Assembly (NCBI GenBank): GCA_944389615.1
Contig: CALXNA010000010.1
Coordinates: forward strand, 22,256 to 86,255
Length of the DNA stretch: 64,000 bases
Source of the DNA: an uncultured Anaerobiospirillum sp.
GTDB lineage: Bacteria; Pseudomonadota; Gammaproteobacteria; Enterobacterales; Succinivibrionaceae
Direction: 5' to 3'
Made by a program: the position numbers and the translations under genes
Shown: piece by piece, positions 27,641 through 36,788 of the stretch
Layout: each line of letters starts with the position of its first letter
Numbering within the stretch: the first letter of the stretch is position 1
Notes under the pieces: generated by a model
Databases searched by the model: none
Seen by the model: the letters and a program-made list of their open reading frames with translations, nothing else
Told to the model about the DNA's origin: nothing

Positions 27641-29008
27641 ATGACGACAACAGCATTACTGATAATCGCCGTGTTAGCGATTGCGCTGCTGCTCTTCATG
27701 GTCATTAAGATCAAGCTCTCGGCCTTCGTCGCCTTGCTCTTAGTCTCCATGATCACCGCAATCGTGGCCGGCATCCCGATTGACAAAGTCATGCCGACCT
27801 TGATTGCCGGTATGGGCTCGACCTTAGGCTCCATCACCATCATCGTTGGCTTGGGTGCCATCTTGGGTCGCATGATTGAGGTTTCAGGCGGTGCCGAAGC
27901 CTTAGCCAACTACTTCAGCAAGCTCTTAGGCGTTAAGCGCACGGTTGCTTCGGTAGCTATCGCCGGCTTCATCTTGGGCATCCCGATCTTCGTTGACGTG
28001 GGCTTCATCATCTTGGCTCCAATCGTCTTGGGCTTTGCCAAGATCACCAAGAGCAACCCAATCGTCTACGGCTTGCCAGTGGCCGTGTGCATGCTGGCCG
28101 TACACGTCGTAGTGCCACCACACCCAGGTCCAGTCGCCGCTGCCGGTATCTTAAGCGCAGACGTGGGCATGCTGACCTTACTGGGCTTGTTACTGTGCAT
28201 CCCAACCGGCTTAGTCGGCTTCTTTACCGCCAAGGCCATCATCAAGCATCACTTAGCCAAGAACGGTGATAACAGCCAAGCTGTGCAGGCAGAAGTAGCC
28301 ACCACCGACGCCGAGCCAATTGCCCCGAACACTATGAGCCCACCTAATGTTTGGCTCATCGTCAGCCTCGTGATCATCCCAATTGCCTTGATCATGCTCG
28401 GCACCATCTGCGCGACCACCTTGGACAAGAGCTCGTCCTTACTGCCAGTAGCGCAGTTCTTAGGCGCCCCAGGTACCGCCTTAATGGTCGCCTTGATCTT
28501 AGCCTTCTACTTCTTGGGCGTTAGACGTAATTGGTCGTTAGGCAAGATTGGCGAGGTCATGGACTCGGCCTTACCTACGGCCGCTGTCGTAATCTTAGTC
28601 ACCGGTGGTGGTGGCGTCTTTGGCAAAGTCCTCTCCGAGTCGGGTGTAGGCACGGCCTTAGCTGACACCTTAAGCTCGCTCGGCCTGCCGGTCTTATTTG
28701 CCGGTTGGCTCATCGCCGCCGCCTTACGTGCCGCTCAAGGCTCGGCCACGGTTGCGATCTTAACTGCCGCAGGCCTGCTTGCCGATGCTGCTGCTGGTCA
28801 GTCCGACATGTTCCGTGTCCTGCTCACCATCTCCATCGGCTTTGGTGGCTTAGGCTTCTCGCACATCAACGACTCCTTCTTCTGGATTTTGACCCGCTAC
28901 TTAGGCATCAGCGTCGGCGATGGTATCAAGACTTGGACGGTCATCACCTCGGTGGCCGGTATCTCAGGCTTCATCTTCACCTACCTGACCTCACTAGTCT
29001 TGCTCTAA
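27641..29008 (+). CDS. GntP-family permease, probable threonate/tetronate transporter
   Basis: A 455-residue, about 12-14-span GntP/gluconate:H+ symporter family protein. Typical stretches: MGSTLGSITIIVGLGAILGR near the N-terminus, HVVVPPHPGPVAAAGIL in the middle and GFSHINDSFFWILTRY near the C-terminus. Its place behind otnI matches ygbN in E. coli, so L-threonate or a related four-carbon acid is the likely substrate. A 207-base spacer with hairpins separates it from otnI, and a terminator follows. Confidence 0.88.
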   Translation: MTTTALLIIAVLAIALLLFMVIKIKLSAFVALLLVSMITAIVAGIPIDKVMPTLIAGMGSTLGSITIIVGLGAILGRMIEVSGGAEALANYFSKLLGVKRTVASVAIAGFILGIPIFVDVGFIILAPIVLGFAKITKSNPIVYGLPVAVCMLAVHVVVPPHPGPVAAAGILSADVGMLTLLGLLLCIPTGLVGFFTAKAIIKHHLAKNGDNSQAVQAEVATTDAEPIAPNTMSPPNVWLIVSLVIIPIALIMLGTICATTLDKSSSLLPVAQFLGAPGTALMVALILAFYFLGVRRNWSLGKIGEVMDSALPTAAVVILVTGGGGVFGKVLSESGVGTALADTLSSLGLPVLFAGWLIAAALRAAQGSATVAILTAAGLLADAAAGQSDMFRVLLTISIGFGGLGFSHINDSFFWILTRYLGISVGDGIKTWTVITSVAGISGFIFTYLTSLVLL

Positions 29009-29069
29009 TACCTATCACATTGCCTCTCAACACAGGCAAAAGATCCAAGGCAAACTCCCGTTTGCCGTG

Positions 29070-29093
29070 AGCCCGCATCCCTGCGGGCTTTTT
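29070..29093 (+). terminator. Rho-independent terminator of the threonate operon
   Basis: AGCCCGCA, a TCCC loop and TGCGGGCT followed by TTTTT. It lies 62 bases past the permease stop. A second hairpin (GGCAAAC/GTTTGCC, 29049-29066) precedes it. Confidence 0.85.
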
Positions 29094-29155
29094 GCGTGGC
29101 GCGCTGCACGGTTCGCCTCGCCTCGCGCGCTTTGCGCGCACCGCTTGCGCGCCGC

Positions 29156-29194
29156 AAAAGCTCTGAGCCCTTGCCTGCGGCAAGGGCTCAGAGC
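29156..29194 (-). terminator. Terminator of the minus-strand polysaccharide operon
   Basis: A perfect 16-base inverted repeat (29160-29175 and 29179-29194, loop of 3) is followed on the minus strand by TTTT. It lies just past the stop of the 29223 gene and ends the long operon that starts near 41.1 kb. Confidence 0.8.
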
Positions 29195-29222
29195 ACTAAT
29201 GGTCTATCCGATGGGGCCGCGG

Positions 29223-31526
29223 CTACGTGAAGCTGAGCGGGTCAAAGAAGCGTTTGAGCTCCACCATTAGCTCAGGGTTGATCGCCTCAAACTGTGGGCT
29301 GGCGCTAAAGGTGATAAAGAACATAGTGGCGCAGGTAAAGAGGCACGCGGCGACCACGCCCCAGTAGATGAAGGCGCGGTGCGTGGCCTCGTCTGTGTGG
29401 CCCGAGTCGCGGCAGTCGAGCTGCGCGCAGGCAAGCGCCGCCAGTGGCGCCCAGACCATGGTGGCATCGCACAGGTAGCGCATGTTGAATCCGGAGTTGA
29501 TGCCCACGGCAATCATAATCAAGGGTACTGCCGCGGCCATGACGAGTAGTCCCAGCATCATGTGCTGCTGCCAGTTCCCACGGCTCATTTGTGGCTCAGG
29601 CCTACTGCCGACAGCGCGGTAGAGCAGCCACAGCAGCGGCAAGCCCCAAAAGAAAGGGAAAAAGAGCAAACCGGCGCGCTCGGCGACCGCGGTGCCATTG
29701 CCCAGATTGAGGTCTGGGGTGAATACCGGCGTGACGTACGGGAAGTTAGCGATGAGGTTGAAGTTCTCAAAGAAGTAGTGGTAGAGCACGCTGAAGAAGA
29801 GCTCAAAGTTGAGCGTCAGATTGTTGTAGTGGGTATCGGTGAGCGTCAGCATCTGAAAGATGCCAAACTCTACAATCGAGCCAAAGCGCGCGTAGTTGTA
29901 CCACATAACCACTATGGCACCGAGCAGCACCGTGATGCCGACGCAGGCGGAGGCCTTAAGCTTGGTAGCAAGCGGGAGCTGCGCGCGCATAAACCACCAG
30001 CAGGCTGGGACTAAGAGCAGTAGCTGATAGCACATATTAAGCGGGCGCGCCGTGACCATGGCGACTACTGAGAGTCCCAGCACGACGAGCTCGGCGTAGA
30101 CGCCCCAGCGCCACTTACGCAATGCCCTGCGCTCCATGCTCATCTCAAGGCGGCTCTGATTTAGGCGCACCAAGGTGTACAAGCTGGTCACCGTGCCCAA
30201 GGTGACGCCCAAGGCGGCAAAGCCCAAGAAGTAAGGCAAAATGTAGAAGACCATCATGCCCTGCATCATGTAGATGCCGCTCGCCAGCGCCATGGTGATG
30301 AGGCTCAAGCCCAGTAAGAGTGGGTTGACCGTGCGCAGCAAGGTACGCATCAGGCGTGTAACGCCAAAGTACAGGCCTAAGAGCGCGTAGATCGTGGCGA
30401 TGAAAGCGGCCAAGGCCGCGCAGGGTGCCTCGCCGGTTAAGAGGTAGATCGGGTAGTAGATGGTGATAAGGGGAGCCACACCGAAGTAAACGTAGTACTT
30501 GCCCTTGTGGTAGGAGTGATCCCACAGAAACGGGATGTTTTTGGCAAAGAGCTCGGAGTTGTCATAGACATTGGTGGCCTGCGCAAGGCGTGGGTCAGCT
30601 TGGTACGGGATACTCAACTGGCCGCTGGTGTAGGCGGCGAGCATCTGGATGTACTCATCGTTCATCTCGTACTGCTCAGGCGTCTGCGGTAGTGGCACTA
30701 AGAGGTCGTGATTGGGCGTGTTGTAGGGCAGAAAGCCGTTGGAGATGAACTTGAAGCCACCTTCGGTCGCGACATACGGGCTGGTGCTATAGAAGAGTAC
30801 CGCAGCTCCCAAGAGCATCACTGTCAGGCAACTGCGTGTGATTTGGCGATAACGGCGCGAGCCCACGATGATGCGGCCCTGGCGCCACGATTCGCGTACT
30901 GCCGACCACGCAAACGTCAGCACTAAGCTTAGCAAGAGGACGCGCAGAGGTCGAAAGTCCACCGGAATGGGCTTATTGAGCTCAAGCGCCACGATGGCTA
31001 CACCGCCCGCAATCGACTTAGGCTCAAAACTCAAGCGCAGCTCTTTGACTTCGCCCTTCGGCAGTACCTTTAAGTAGGCGGCGCTGGTGTCATCGCGCCC
31101 GGCGCCGGTGAGCTTAAAGGAGCCAACCGTACTCCAGCCGTAGGCGCGGCTAGTGGTACGCAGCTCGAGCTTGCCCTCGACCAAATATCGTACTCCGAGC
31201 GCAAGCTGCACATAGACGCTCTTGACCGGCAGATCGGGTAGCGTCATGGTCACGGCGTTGTGTTGCGGGTCGAGCCCATAGGCATTGCGCCCCAAGGCCG
31301 GTTGCTGCGGCAGGTTCACTATCTGATGGGGATAGGCGTCCTCGTCAAAGAACAAGGCCGTATGATTGAAGATAACCAGCTCAATGGCCATAGCGCTGAG
31401 CAAGGCCCAGAGCCAAACGTGCACCGACTTGGGTACCTTGTGCCACCACGATGGAGCCTTGCTTTCGCTTGTGGCCTTAAAGCCTTCGCTGGCGGCGGCG
31501 GGAATGGAAGTAGACTGTGGCATCAC
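29223..31526 (-). CDS. Polytopic membrane protein, GT-C-like (paralog 1)
   Basis: A 767-residue integral membrane protein with about a dozen hydrophobic spans. A first span near residue 40 is followed by an extracytoplasmic beta-rich region (about 60-190). The rest is polytopic. A hallmark WDHSYHKGKYYVYFGVAP, then YYPIYLLTGEAP, is shared by all four paralogs in this window and resembles putative GT-C glycosyltransferases in polysaccharide loci. FFDEDAYPHQIVNLPQQPAL near the N-terminus is shared with the neighbour at 31533. It is the last gene of the operon, 6 bases after that neighbour. Probable role: transfer of a lipid-linked sugar on the periplasmic side; not proven. Confidence 0.65.
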   Translation of the reverse strand: MMPQSTSIPAAASEGFKATSESKAPSWWHKVPKSVHVWLWALLSAMAIELVIFNHTALFFDEDAYPHQIVNLPQQPALGRNAYGLDPQHNAVTMTLPDLPVKSVYVQLALGVRYLVEGKLELRTTSRAYGWSTVGSFKLTGAGRDDTSAAYLKVLPKGEVKELRLSFEPKSIAGGVAIVALELNKPIPVDFRPLRVLLLSLVLTFAWSAVRESWRQGRIIVGSRRYRQITRSCLTVMLLGAAVLFYSTSPYVATEGGFKFISNGFLPYNTPNHDLLVPLPQTPEQYEMNDEYIQMLAAYTSGQLSIPYQADPRLAQATNVYDNSELFAKNIPFLWDHSYHKGKYYVYFGVAPLITIYYPIYLLTGEAPCAALAAFIATIYALLGLYFGVTRLMRTLLRTVNPLLLGLSLITMALASGIYMMQGMMVFYILPYFLGFAALGVTLGTVTSLYTLVRLNQSRLEMSMERRALRKWRWGVYAELVVLGLSVVAMVTARPLNMCYQLLLLVPACWWFMRAQLPLATKLKASACVGITVLLGAIVVMWYNYARFGSIVEFGIFQMLTLTDTHYNNLTLNFELFFSVLYHYFFENFNLIANFPYVTPVFTPDLNLGNGTAVAERAGLLFFPFFWGLPLLWLLYRAVGSRPEPQMSRGNWQQHMMLGLLVMAAAVPLIMIAVGINSGFNMRYLCDATMVWAPLAALACAQLDCRDSGHTDEATHRAFIYWGVVAACLFTCATMFFITFSASPQFEAINPELMVELKRFFDPLSFT

Positions 31527-31532
31527 GACCTC

Positions 31533-33869
31533 CTAAAAGGCCACGCTCAGCGGGGCAAAGATGCGGTTGAGCAAGACCCATAACTCAGGATGCATGGCAA
31601 AGAGCGATTCCGTGGCGGCATTTTGGTCTCCAGCAAAGAGCATGAAGCTATGCTCCACCAAGGTCACAAGGCAGAATGCCAGCACCACAAGGTAGCTCAA
31701 GGCCTTGAAGTTCATCGCCCCTACTGCCACGATCTGAGGTTCGATGGACTTGGTATCGGCAAAGTTGAGTTGCAAGGTGGCAAGCAAGACCACGTAAGTC
31801 CACATCATGGCGTAATCGGAGAGATAGCGCACCGTAGTGCCTGCGCTAAAGGCACCTATGATTTGGCACAGCGGCGTGACCGCGATGGTGGCGACCAGCG
31901 CCCAAGCTAATAGGTGGCGGAACTGGCCGCTCTGAGAGCGCTTAACTAACAGCACCACGAGCGGCAGGAGCCAAAAGTAAGGGAAAGCCAAAATGCCCAT
32001 GCGCGCGGAGCCGAAGCTTTGCGCGAGATTACCTAAGCTGTCATTGACGGTGGCGTTGGGGCCGATATATGGGAACTGCGGCGCGGACATGAAGTTTTCA
32101 ACGAAGCCATGGAATAGCATCGCCTTGATGTACTCAAAGCTCCATTGGAAGTGGCCATAGTTATTGTCGATCGAGGTCAGGAGCTTAAACAGGCCAAACT
32201 CGAAGATGGAGCCAAAGCGTAGGTAGTTGTAGGTCATTAAGACGATGGCACCCAGTAGTACGGGTACGCCCACGGCTGCAGTGGCAGCGAGCTTGCTCGT
32301 GGTCTGGACACTGCTGCGCCACAAGAACCAAGCCGCAGGCGGCACCAAGCACAGCGTAAAAGCAATGAGAATCGGGCGCGCACCGGCAATCCCGACGATG
32401 CTCAAGCCCAGCAGCACCAAGGGCGCATAGCGGCGGAGTTGCTCGCGCCATGTTGTCGCCGGGCCTGCCTGAGTCAGGCGCAGCACGCTTGGTACCGCCC
32501 AAATCACAAGGCCGAGGCATAAGCAACAGGTGAGGTAGGGCAGAGCGTAGAACGAAAAGATGACCTGCACCAAGAACATGAGGCTGGTGCCGTAGAAGGT
32601 GAGCTTAAGGATGAAGAAGAGGAGTGGGTTGACTTGGTCGACCAAGAGCTCTGTGAGCTTACTGCTGCCTAGGTGCAAGCCCAGCAGGGCCATTAAGGTA
32701 GCAATATAGGTGGCCAAGGCCATTGCCGGTACCATGCCGGTTAAGAGGTAGATGGGCAGGTAGATCAAGAATAGTGGCGTAACGCCAAAGTACGGGTAGT
32801 ATTTGCCGTCGTAGTAGGCACGATCCAAGATAAAGGGTACATTCTTGGCAAAGCGTTCGGTCGGATCATAGGTGTTATCGAGGTACTCAAGGCGCGGGTC
32901 AGCCGGGATGTCGAGATGCAGTTGGCCCTTTAAGAAGGCATCCAAGAGCTGGGTGTAGGCATCGGTGTTGATGAGCTCCTCGGTGGTCGACGGCAGTGGC
33001 AGTAACAGCACTTCGCCCGGCGTACCATAGGCCAAATAGCCTAGGCTGGTGAACTTGAAGCCAGCGGCGCTGTTGCTAATCCATGGGCTCATGGCCAAGA
33101 AGATCAAGGTCGCGAGCGCTAAGGCTGCGGCCAAGGCGCCGCGATTGAGCACGCGATAGCAGCGACTTGAGACCGCTATGACCTGCTGGCGTACCGTGGT
33201 GCGCGCTAAGGTGTAGATAAGGAGCAGCGCAAGGGTCATCAGGCCCACGCGTACCACCGAGATGTCGACTGGCAGGGGCTTGTTGAGTTCCAAGGCCATA
33301 ATGCCAACCTCGCCGCGCAGTTCCGGCAGCTCCAGCCGGAGCTCATGCACTGTGCCATGGGGCCAAATCTTAAGATAGGTCTCGGACACTTCTTGGGGTG
33401 CGCCCCAGCCGTCGTTGTCAAAGGCGCCGGTAAGCGGATTGATGCCGGAAGCATCGCGCTCGGCGATCGGTACCAGCGCAAACGAGCCCACTGGGCTGTA
33501 GGCATAGGCGCGGGCGTCGTCTTTGAGGTAGAGTTGGCCCCGTAGCAAGGTGCGCCCGCCATAGCCCATCTGCAGATAGACCGTCTTGACCGGCAGGTTG
33601 ACCTCAGTGAGCGTCAGGCTTTTGTTTTGGGGGCTTAAGACCGCAAGCGGGCGCTTAAGCTGCGGATGCTGCGGCAAGGTGATGACTTGATGGGGATAGC
33701 GCTCCTCGTCAAAGAACAAGGCACTGTTGTTGAAGACCAAGAGCTCCACCACCAAGGCCAGCAGCAAGGATCCAAGGGTAATCAGCGCCCAACGCGAGTG
33801 ACAGCGCGCAAAGCGCTCCCATGCGCTTTTGGAGGTAGAAGCGGCAGCTGCCGCCGTGAGTGCGGTCAT
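31533..33869 (-). CDS. Polytopic membrane protein, GT-C-like (paralog 2)
   Basis: A 778-residue paralog of the 29223 product with the same layout: a cytoplasmic N-tail, one span near residue 35, an extracytoplasmic domain (about 55-200) and then many spans. Shared hallmarks are FFDEERYPHQVITLPQHPQL and the LDRAYYDGKYYPYFGVTP block ending IYLLTGMVP. It starts 58 bases after gtrA and probably arose by tandem duplication. It is predicted to act on the dideoxyhexose-containing glycan made by the same operon. Confidence 0.65.
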   Translation of the reverse strand: MTALTAAAAASTSKSAWERFARCHSRWALITLGSLLLALVVELLVFNNSALFFDEERYPHQVITLPQHPQLKRPLAVLSPQNKSLTLTEVNLPVKTVYLQMGYGGRTLLRGQLYLKDDARAYAYSPVGSFALVPIAERDASGINPLTGAFDNDGWGAPQEVSETYLKIWPHGTVHELRLELPELRGEVGIMALELNKPLPVDISVVRVGLMTLALLLIYTLARTTVRQQVIAVSSRCYRVLNRGALAAALALATLIFLAMSPWISNSAAGFKFTSLGYLAYGTPGEVLLLPLPSTTEELINTDAYTQLLDAFLKGQLHLDIPADPRLEYLDNTYDPTERFAKNVPFILDRAYYDGKYYPYFGVTPLFLIYLPIYLLTGMVPAMALATYIATLMALLGLHLGSSKLTELLVDQVNPLLFFILKLTFYGTSLMFLVQVIFSFYALPYLTCCLCLGLVIWAVPSVLRLTQAGPATTWREQLRRYAPLVLLGLSIVGIAGARPILIAFTLCLVPPAAWFLWRSSVQTTSKLAATAAVGVPVLLGAIVLMTYNYLRFGSIFEFGLFKLLTSIDNNYGHFQWSFEYIKAMLFHGFVENFMSAPQFPYIGPNATVNDSLGNLAQSFGSARMGILAFPYFWLLPLVVLLVKRSQSGQFRHLLAWALVATIAVTPLCQIIGAFSAGTTVRYLSDYAMMWTYVVLLATLQLNFADTKSIEPQIVAVGAMNFKALSYLVVLAFCLVTLVEHSFMLFAGDQNAATESLFAMHPELWVLLNRIFAPLSVAF

Positions 33870-33927
33870 AACTCAAACCTAAACCAGATGAAACCTTGCG
33901 AAGGCGCGATACGGGATGCTGTTCCGG

Positions 33928-34488
33928 TCACTGCGCGGAGCGACCCGGCAAGCGCGGGCGCTCAAGGAGCAGCTTCCTTGAGATAAAGTTGAATACCATA
34001 GCGATGGCCGTCGCGAGCACCTTGCTGAGCGTATAGGGCAGCGTCAGATAGTCCACCCCGACGAACATGGTGAGGTTGGTCAGCCCCAGTCCGCATAGCG
34101 CCAGCACGACAAAGGGCACAAAGATCCGGGCCTTGTGGCTGAGGTGCTGCGCGTCAAAGACCCAGTACACACTCAGGACAAAGTTGACCACCACGCCAAG
34201 AGCAAAGCCGCTGGTGGCGGCCCACAGGTAGTGCCAGCCCAGCATCTCGACGCATGCCACCAAGACCGCAAAATCGCAGACAAAGCAGATGCAGCCGGTC
34301 ACGGCAAAACGCCAGATTTGCTGGAGCTGTTGACTTTGAAGCCACCGGCCTGACAGCAGTAGGAGCGCTAAGGCCCTCAGCCGCGGCATGTGGGCCCAGC
34401 GCGGCATGAAGTCATGCCGCGGCTGCGCGTAGGCATGCTGCTGCGCGTAGGCCCGATGCTGCGTGAGGTCACTTCGTCTTGGACACAT
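33928..34488 (-). CDS. GtrA family membrane protein
   Basis: A GtrA-like protein with four hydrophobic spans. GtrA proteins are thought to flip undecaprenyl-linked sugars for O-antigen modification. The core FAVTGCICFVCDFAVLV, then VVNFVLSVYWVF and FNFISRKLLLER, is typical. The start is uncertain: ATG 34488 overlaps the end of the upstream gene and adds a tail with AYAQQHAYAQ, while ATG 34407 gives 159 residues, closer to the family. Neither has a good ribosome site. A perfect hairpin (GCGGCATGA/TCATGCCGC, near 34390-34415) covers the second start. Confidence 0.75.
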   Translation of the reverse strand: MCPRRSDLTQHRAYAQQHAYAQPRHDFMPRWAHMPRLRALALLLLSGRWLQSQQLQQIWRFAVTGCICFVCDFAVLVACVEMLGWHYLWAATSGFALGVVVNFVLSVYWVFDAQHLSHKARIFVPFVVLALCGLGLTNLTMFVGVDYLTLPYTLSKVLATAIAMVFNFISRKLLLERPRLPGRSAQ

Positions 34489-35890
34489 ACTGATACGTGT
34501 TATCGGTGTTGATGTCCCACAGCGAGCCTTGGTAGCGCCCCAAGATCTTTTCGGCGCAGAGCAGGCCCATGATGATGGAGTGATCTTGGTTGTTGTACTT
34601 GAAGGCGCCGTTGCGGCCGATAAAGTACAGGTCGCTGAAGGCATCCATCGCCTGATACACCGGCTGCAGGTTATCGAGGTAGCCTTTGGCATAGACCGGG
34701 TAGCTGCGATGAATGCGCTTGAGCTCAACCGACTTGATCTGACCTGCTTGGGCAAATTGGGCGGTCTGTACGTCCTTTTTGACTAAGGCGATGAACTCAT
34801 CCTCCGGCAGCGACCACAGGGCGTCCTCATCACTCATCCAGTACTCAAGGCAGAGGATGTTGGTCGGAGCGCCTAGCTTCATATAGGTCGACCAATTGCC
34901 AAAGTTGGTCATGCGGCCAAACTGCACGTCGTTAGAGACCACGTACAGCCATTGGTCTGGGCCGACATGATCGTTGGCGACCTCGACGAACGCCAGTACC
35001 GTATTGCGGTAGCGCAGCTTGTTGACGTAAGCGCGGGTAGCCGCATCCACCTCATCGATAGATTTGACCATCTCGGTGAAAGGAGCGCTCGAAACCACGA
35101 TGTCATAATCCTCGTGGCACAGCTCCGGCGAGCCTTGGCGGTAGAAGTCAATGCCGGTCGCCTTCTTGGCGCGGGTATGGATTTTGGTGACCGTGGTGTT
35201 GAGGTGGATGTTAACGCCGTGGTCACGCAGCTCATCGGCGAGGTGCTCATAGACCACACCTGAGCCCAGCTTGGGGTAGCGGAAGTGCGTGATGCTGGTC
35301 TCTTCCACCGTATTGGTGTTTTTGAGGCGCAGCGCTTCCTTGATGGTTTCCACCAAGTCGAGCTTCTTCATGCGCTGCTGTGCAAAGCTCTGATCGAGCT
35401 CGGTGCATTTCACGCCCCAGACCTTCTCGGAGTAGACCTTGAAGAAGATGCTGTAGAGGCGGTAGCCAAAGGAGTTGGCGACCCAGTCTTCAAAGGAGTC
35501 ACCCTTTAAGGGGAAAAGCTTGCCCTTGATGAAGCTCAAGACGCAGCGCACCGACTCCAAGAAACCGAGGTTACGCAAGGCATCGGCCACGCGCACTGGG
35601 TACAGGAAGTACTTGTTGCGGTAGAAGATGCGCGAGAAGCGCGGCACCTCAATGAGCTCGTCGTCCTTAACGTTGCTGTAGTAGAAGTCCGTGGCGCGTT
35701 GATCTCTCAGGTACAACAGGTGCGGGCCGTAGTCGACGATCTGATTGCAGGCCTTAAAGCTGCCGCACAGGCCACCCACGCTATTCCGGTCATCGTAGAG
35801 ATCGACACTATAGCCCGGCTCGCGGCATAGGATACGTGCGCAGGCCATGCCCGCGGGCCCTGCTCCGATAATGGCCACTCTTTTAGTCAT
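34469..35890 (-). CDS. FAD-dependent oxidoreductase, UDP-galactopyranose mutase/protoporphyrinogen oxidase-like
   Basis: A 473-residue flavoprotein with the dinucleotide-binding motif VAIIGAGPAGMACARIL, a second block VGGLCGSFKACNQIVDYGPH and a C-terminal FAD block FIGRNGAFKYNNQDHSIIMG. It resembles the amine-oxidase/UGM-like proteins seen in O-antigen clusters, which may act on sugar nucleotides or lipid-linked sugars. True Glf would be shorter (about 370), so a pyranose/furanose mutase function is only a guess. It overlaps the preceding gene by 8 bases. Confidence 0.75.
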   Translation of the reverse strand: MTKRVAIIGAGPAGMACARILCREPGYSVDLYDDRNSVGGLCGSFKACNQIVDYGPHLLYLRDQRATDFYYSNVKDDELIEVPRFSRIFYRNKYFLYPVRVADALRNLGFLESVRCVLSFIKGKLFPLKGDSFEDWVANSFGYRLYSIFFKVYSEKVWGVKCTELDQSFAQQRMKKLDLVETIKEALRLKNTNTVEETSITHFRYPKLGSGVVYEHLADELRDHGVNIHLNTTVTKIHTRAKKATGIDFYRQGSPELCHEDYDIVVSSAPFTEMVKSIDEVDAATRAYVNKLRYRNTVLAFVEVANDHVGPDQWLYVVSNDVQFGRMTNFGNWSTYMKLGAPTNILCLEYWMSDEDALWSLPEDEFIALVKKDVQTAQFAQAGQIKSVELKRIHRSYPVYAKGYLDNLQPVYQAMDAFSDLYFIGRNGAFKYNNQDHSIIMGLLCAEKILGRYQGSLWDINTDNTYQYVSKTK

Positions 35891-36788
35891 TTGCCGTTCC
35901 TTTCAGAAAATCTTCACAGCTCCTGAGCACATCACGAAAAGCACTCAGCCCCAACTTCTGGCGTACTAAGGTGTTATCAAGGCAGACCTGCTGCGGCGGG
36001 TTGAACGGTTCCGTAAAGTGCAGCCGCTCAGGACATGAGGCGAAGAGCTGAGTTAGGAGCTCACGCACCAGCACCGTGGTGCCGGTAGCAAAGTTCACCA
36101 TGCCGACGAGGTCAGGTACCGCCACACTCCGCACGTACAGCTGCGCCACATCACGCACATCGATGATGTCGAAGGCCGTGCTCGGTGCGATATGACAGAT
36201 GAAATCCTCTTGCCGCTGTGCTGCAGTCAGGGCTGACCCCAAGAGCAACGTTTCCGCGCAGCCGGGGCCAAACACATAGCTCAGGCGCGGCCAGAGCACC
36301 GAAAGCCCGTTGTCGGCGGCCAAGGCCATCAGGTAAGTCCCTAAAGCAAACTTGCACTTGCCATACAGATGGCGCGGCTGGGGCGCGGTGTGGGCCTCGC
36401 TTAAAGTGCAAGCGCCCTCCGGCGCGATACCGTACTCATGAATGCTGCCGCTCCCGATAAAACGTTGGCCGCCCAACGCGGTAAAGCTCTTTAAGAGCGC
36501 CACCGAGGCCTCAAGCCAAGCAAGGTGGAGCGCAGTGGTGTGGCTGGAGGCGCCCACCGGGCACCACGCCAGATGAATCAGACAGTCCGGCCGCCATTGG
36601 CGTAGCAGCTCCTCACGGGCCGAAGCATCCAGTAAGTCGCAGACAGTGGCAACGTTATTAGGTGCTATTAAGGGGGCAGCAGGTTGGGTGTGATAGCAGG
36701 CGATAACTTGATAGCTTGGGGTCGCGGCCAGCGCTCGTATCACGGCCCGTCCAATCATGCCACCGGCTCCCGTTACTAAAATCTTCAT
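35883..36788 (-). CDS. NAD-dependent epimerase/dehydratase, probable CDP-4-keto-3,6-dideoxyhexose reductase
   Basis: A 301-residue extended SDR with VTGAGGMIGRAVIRAL at the N-terminus, a conserved Ser region (FIGSGSIHEYG) and the catalytic YGKCK. Its place after rfbF-rfbG-rfbH and a 3,5-epimerase-type gene fits the final 4-reductase of CDP-ascarylose synthesis (AscF type) or of paratose/abequose synthesis. The exact stereochemistry cannot be read from sequence. Its ATG overlaps the stop of the epimerase reading frame (ATGA), so its translation should depend on that frame staying open through a poly-G tract. Confidence 0.75.
   Translation of the reverse strand: MKILVTGAGGMIGRAVIRALAATPSYQVIACYHTQPAAPLIAPNNVATVCDLLDASAREELLRQWRPDCLIHLAWCPVGASSHTTALHLAWLEASVALLKSFTALGGQRFIGSGSIHEYGIAPEGACTLSEAHTAPQPRHLYGKCKFALGTYLMALAADNGLSVLWPRLSYVFGPGCAETLLLGSALTAAQRQEDFICHIAPSTAFDIIDVRDVAQLYVRSVAVPDLVGMVNFATGTTVLVRELLTQLFASCPERLHFTEPFNPPQQVCLDNTLVRQKLGLSAFRDVLRSCEDFLKGTAND

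Noticed and set aside
34489..34755. Upstream extension of the GtrA frame to 34755
   Set aside because: That stretch is the out-of-frame shadow of the FAD-oxidoreductase gene. GtrA proteins do not carry it.
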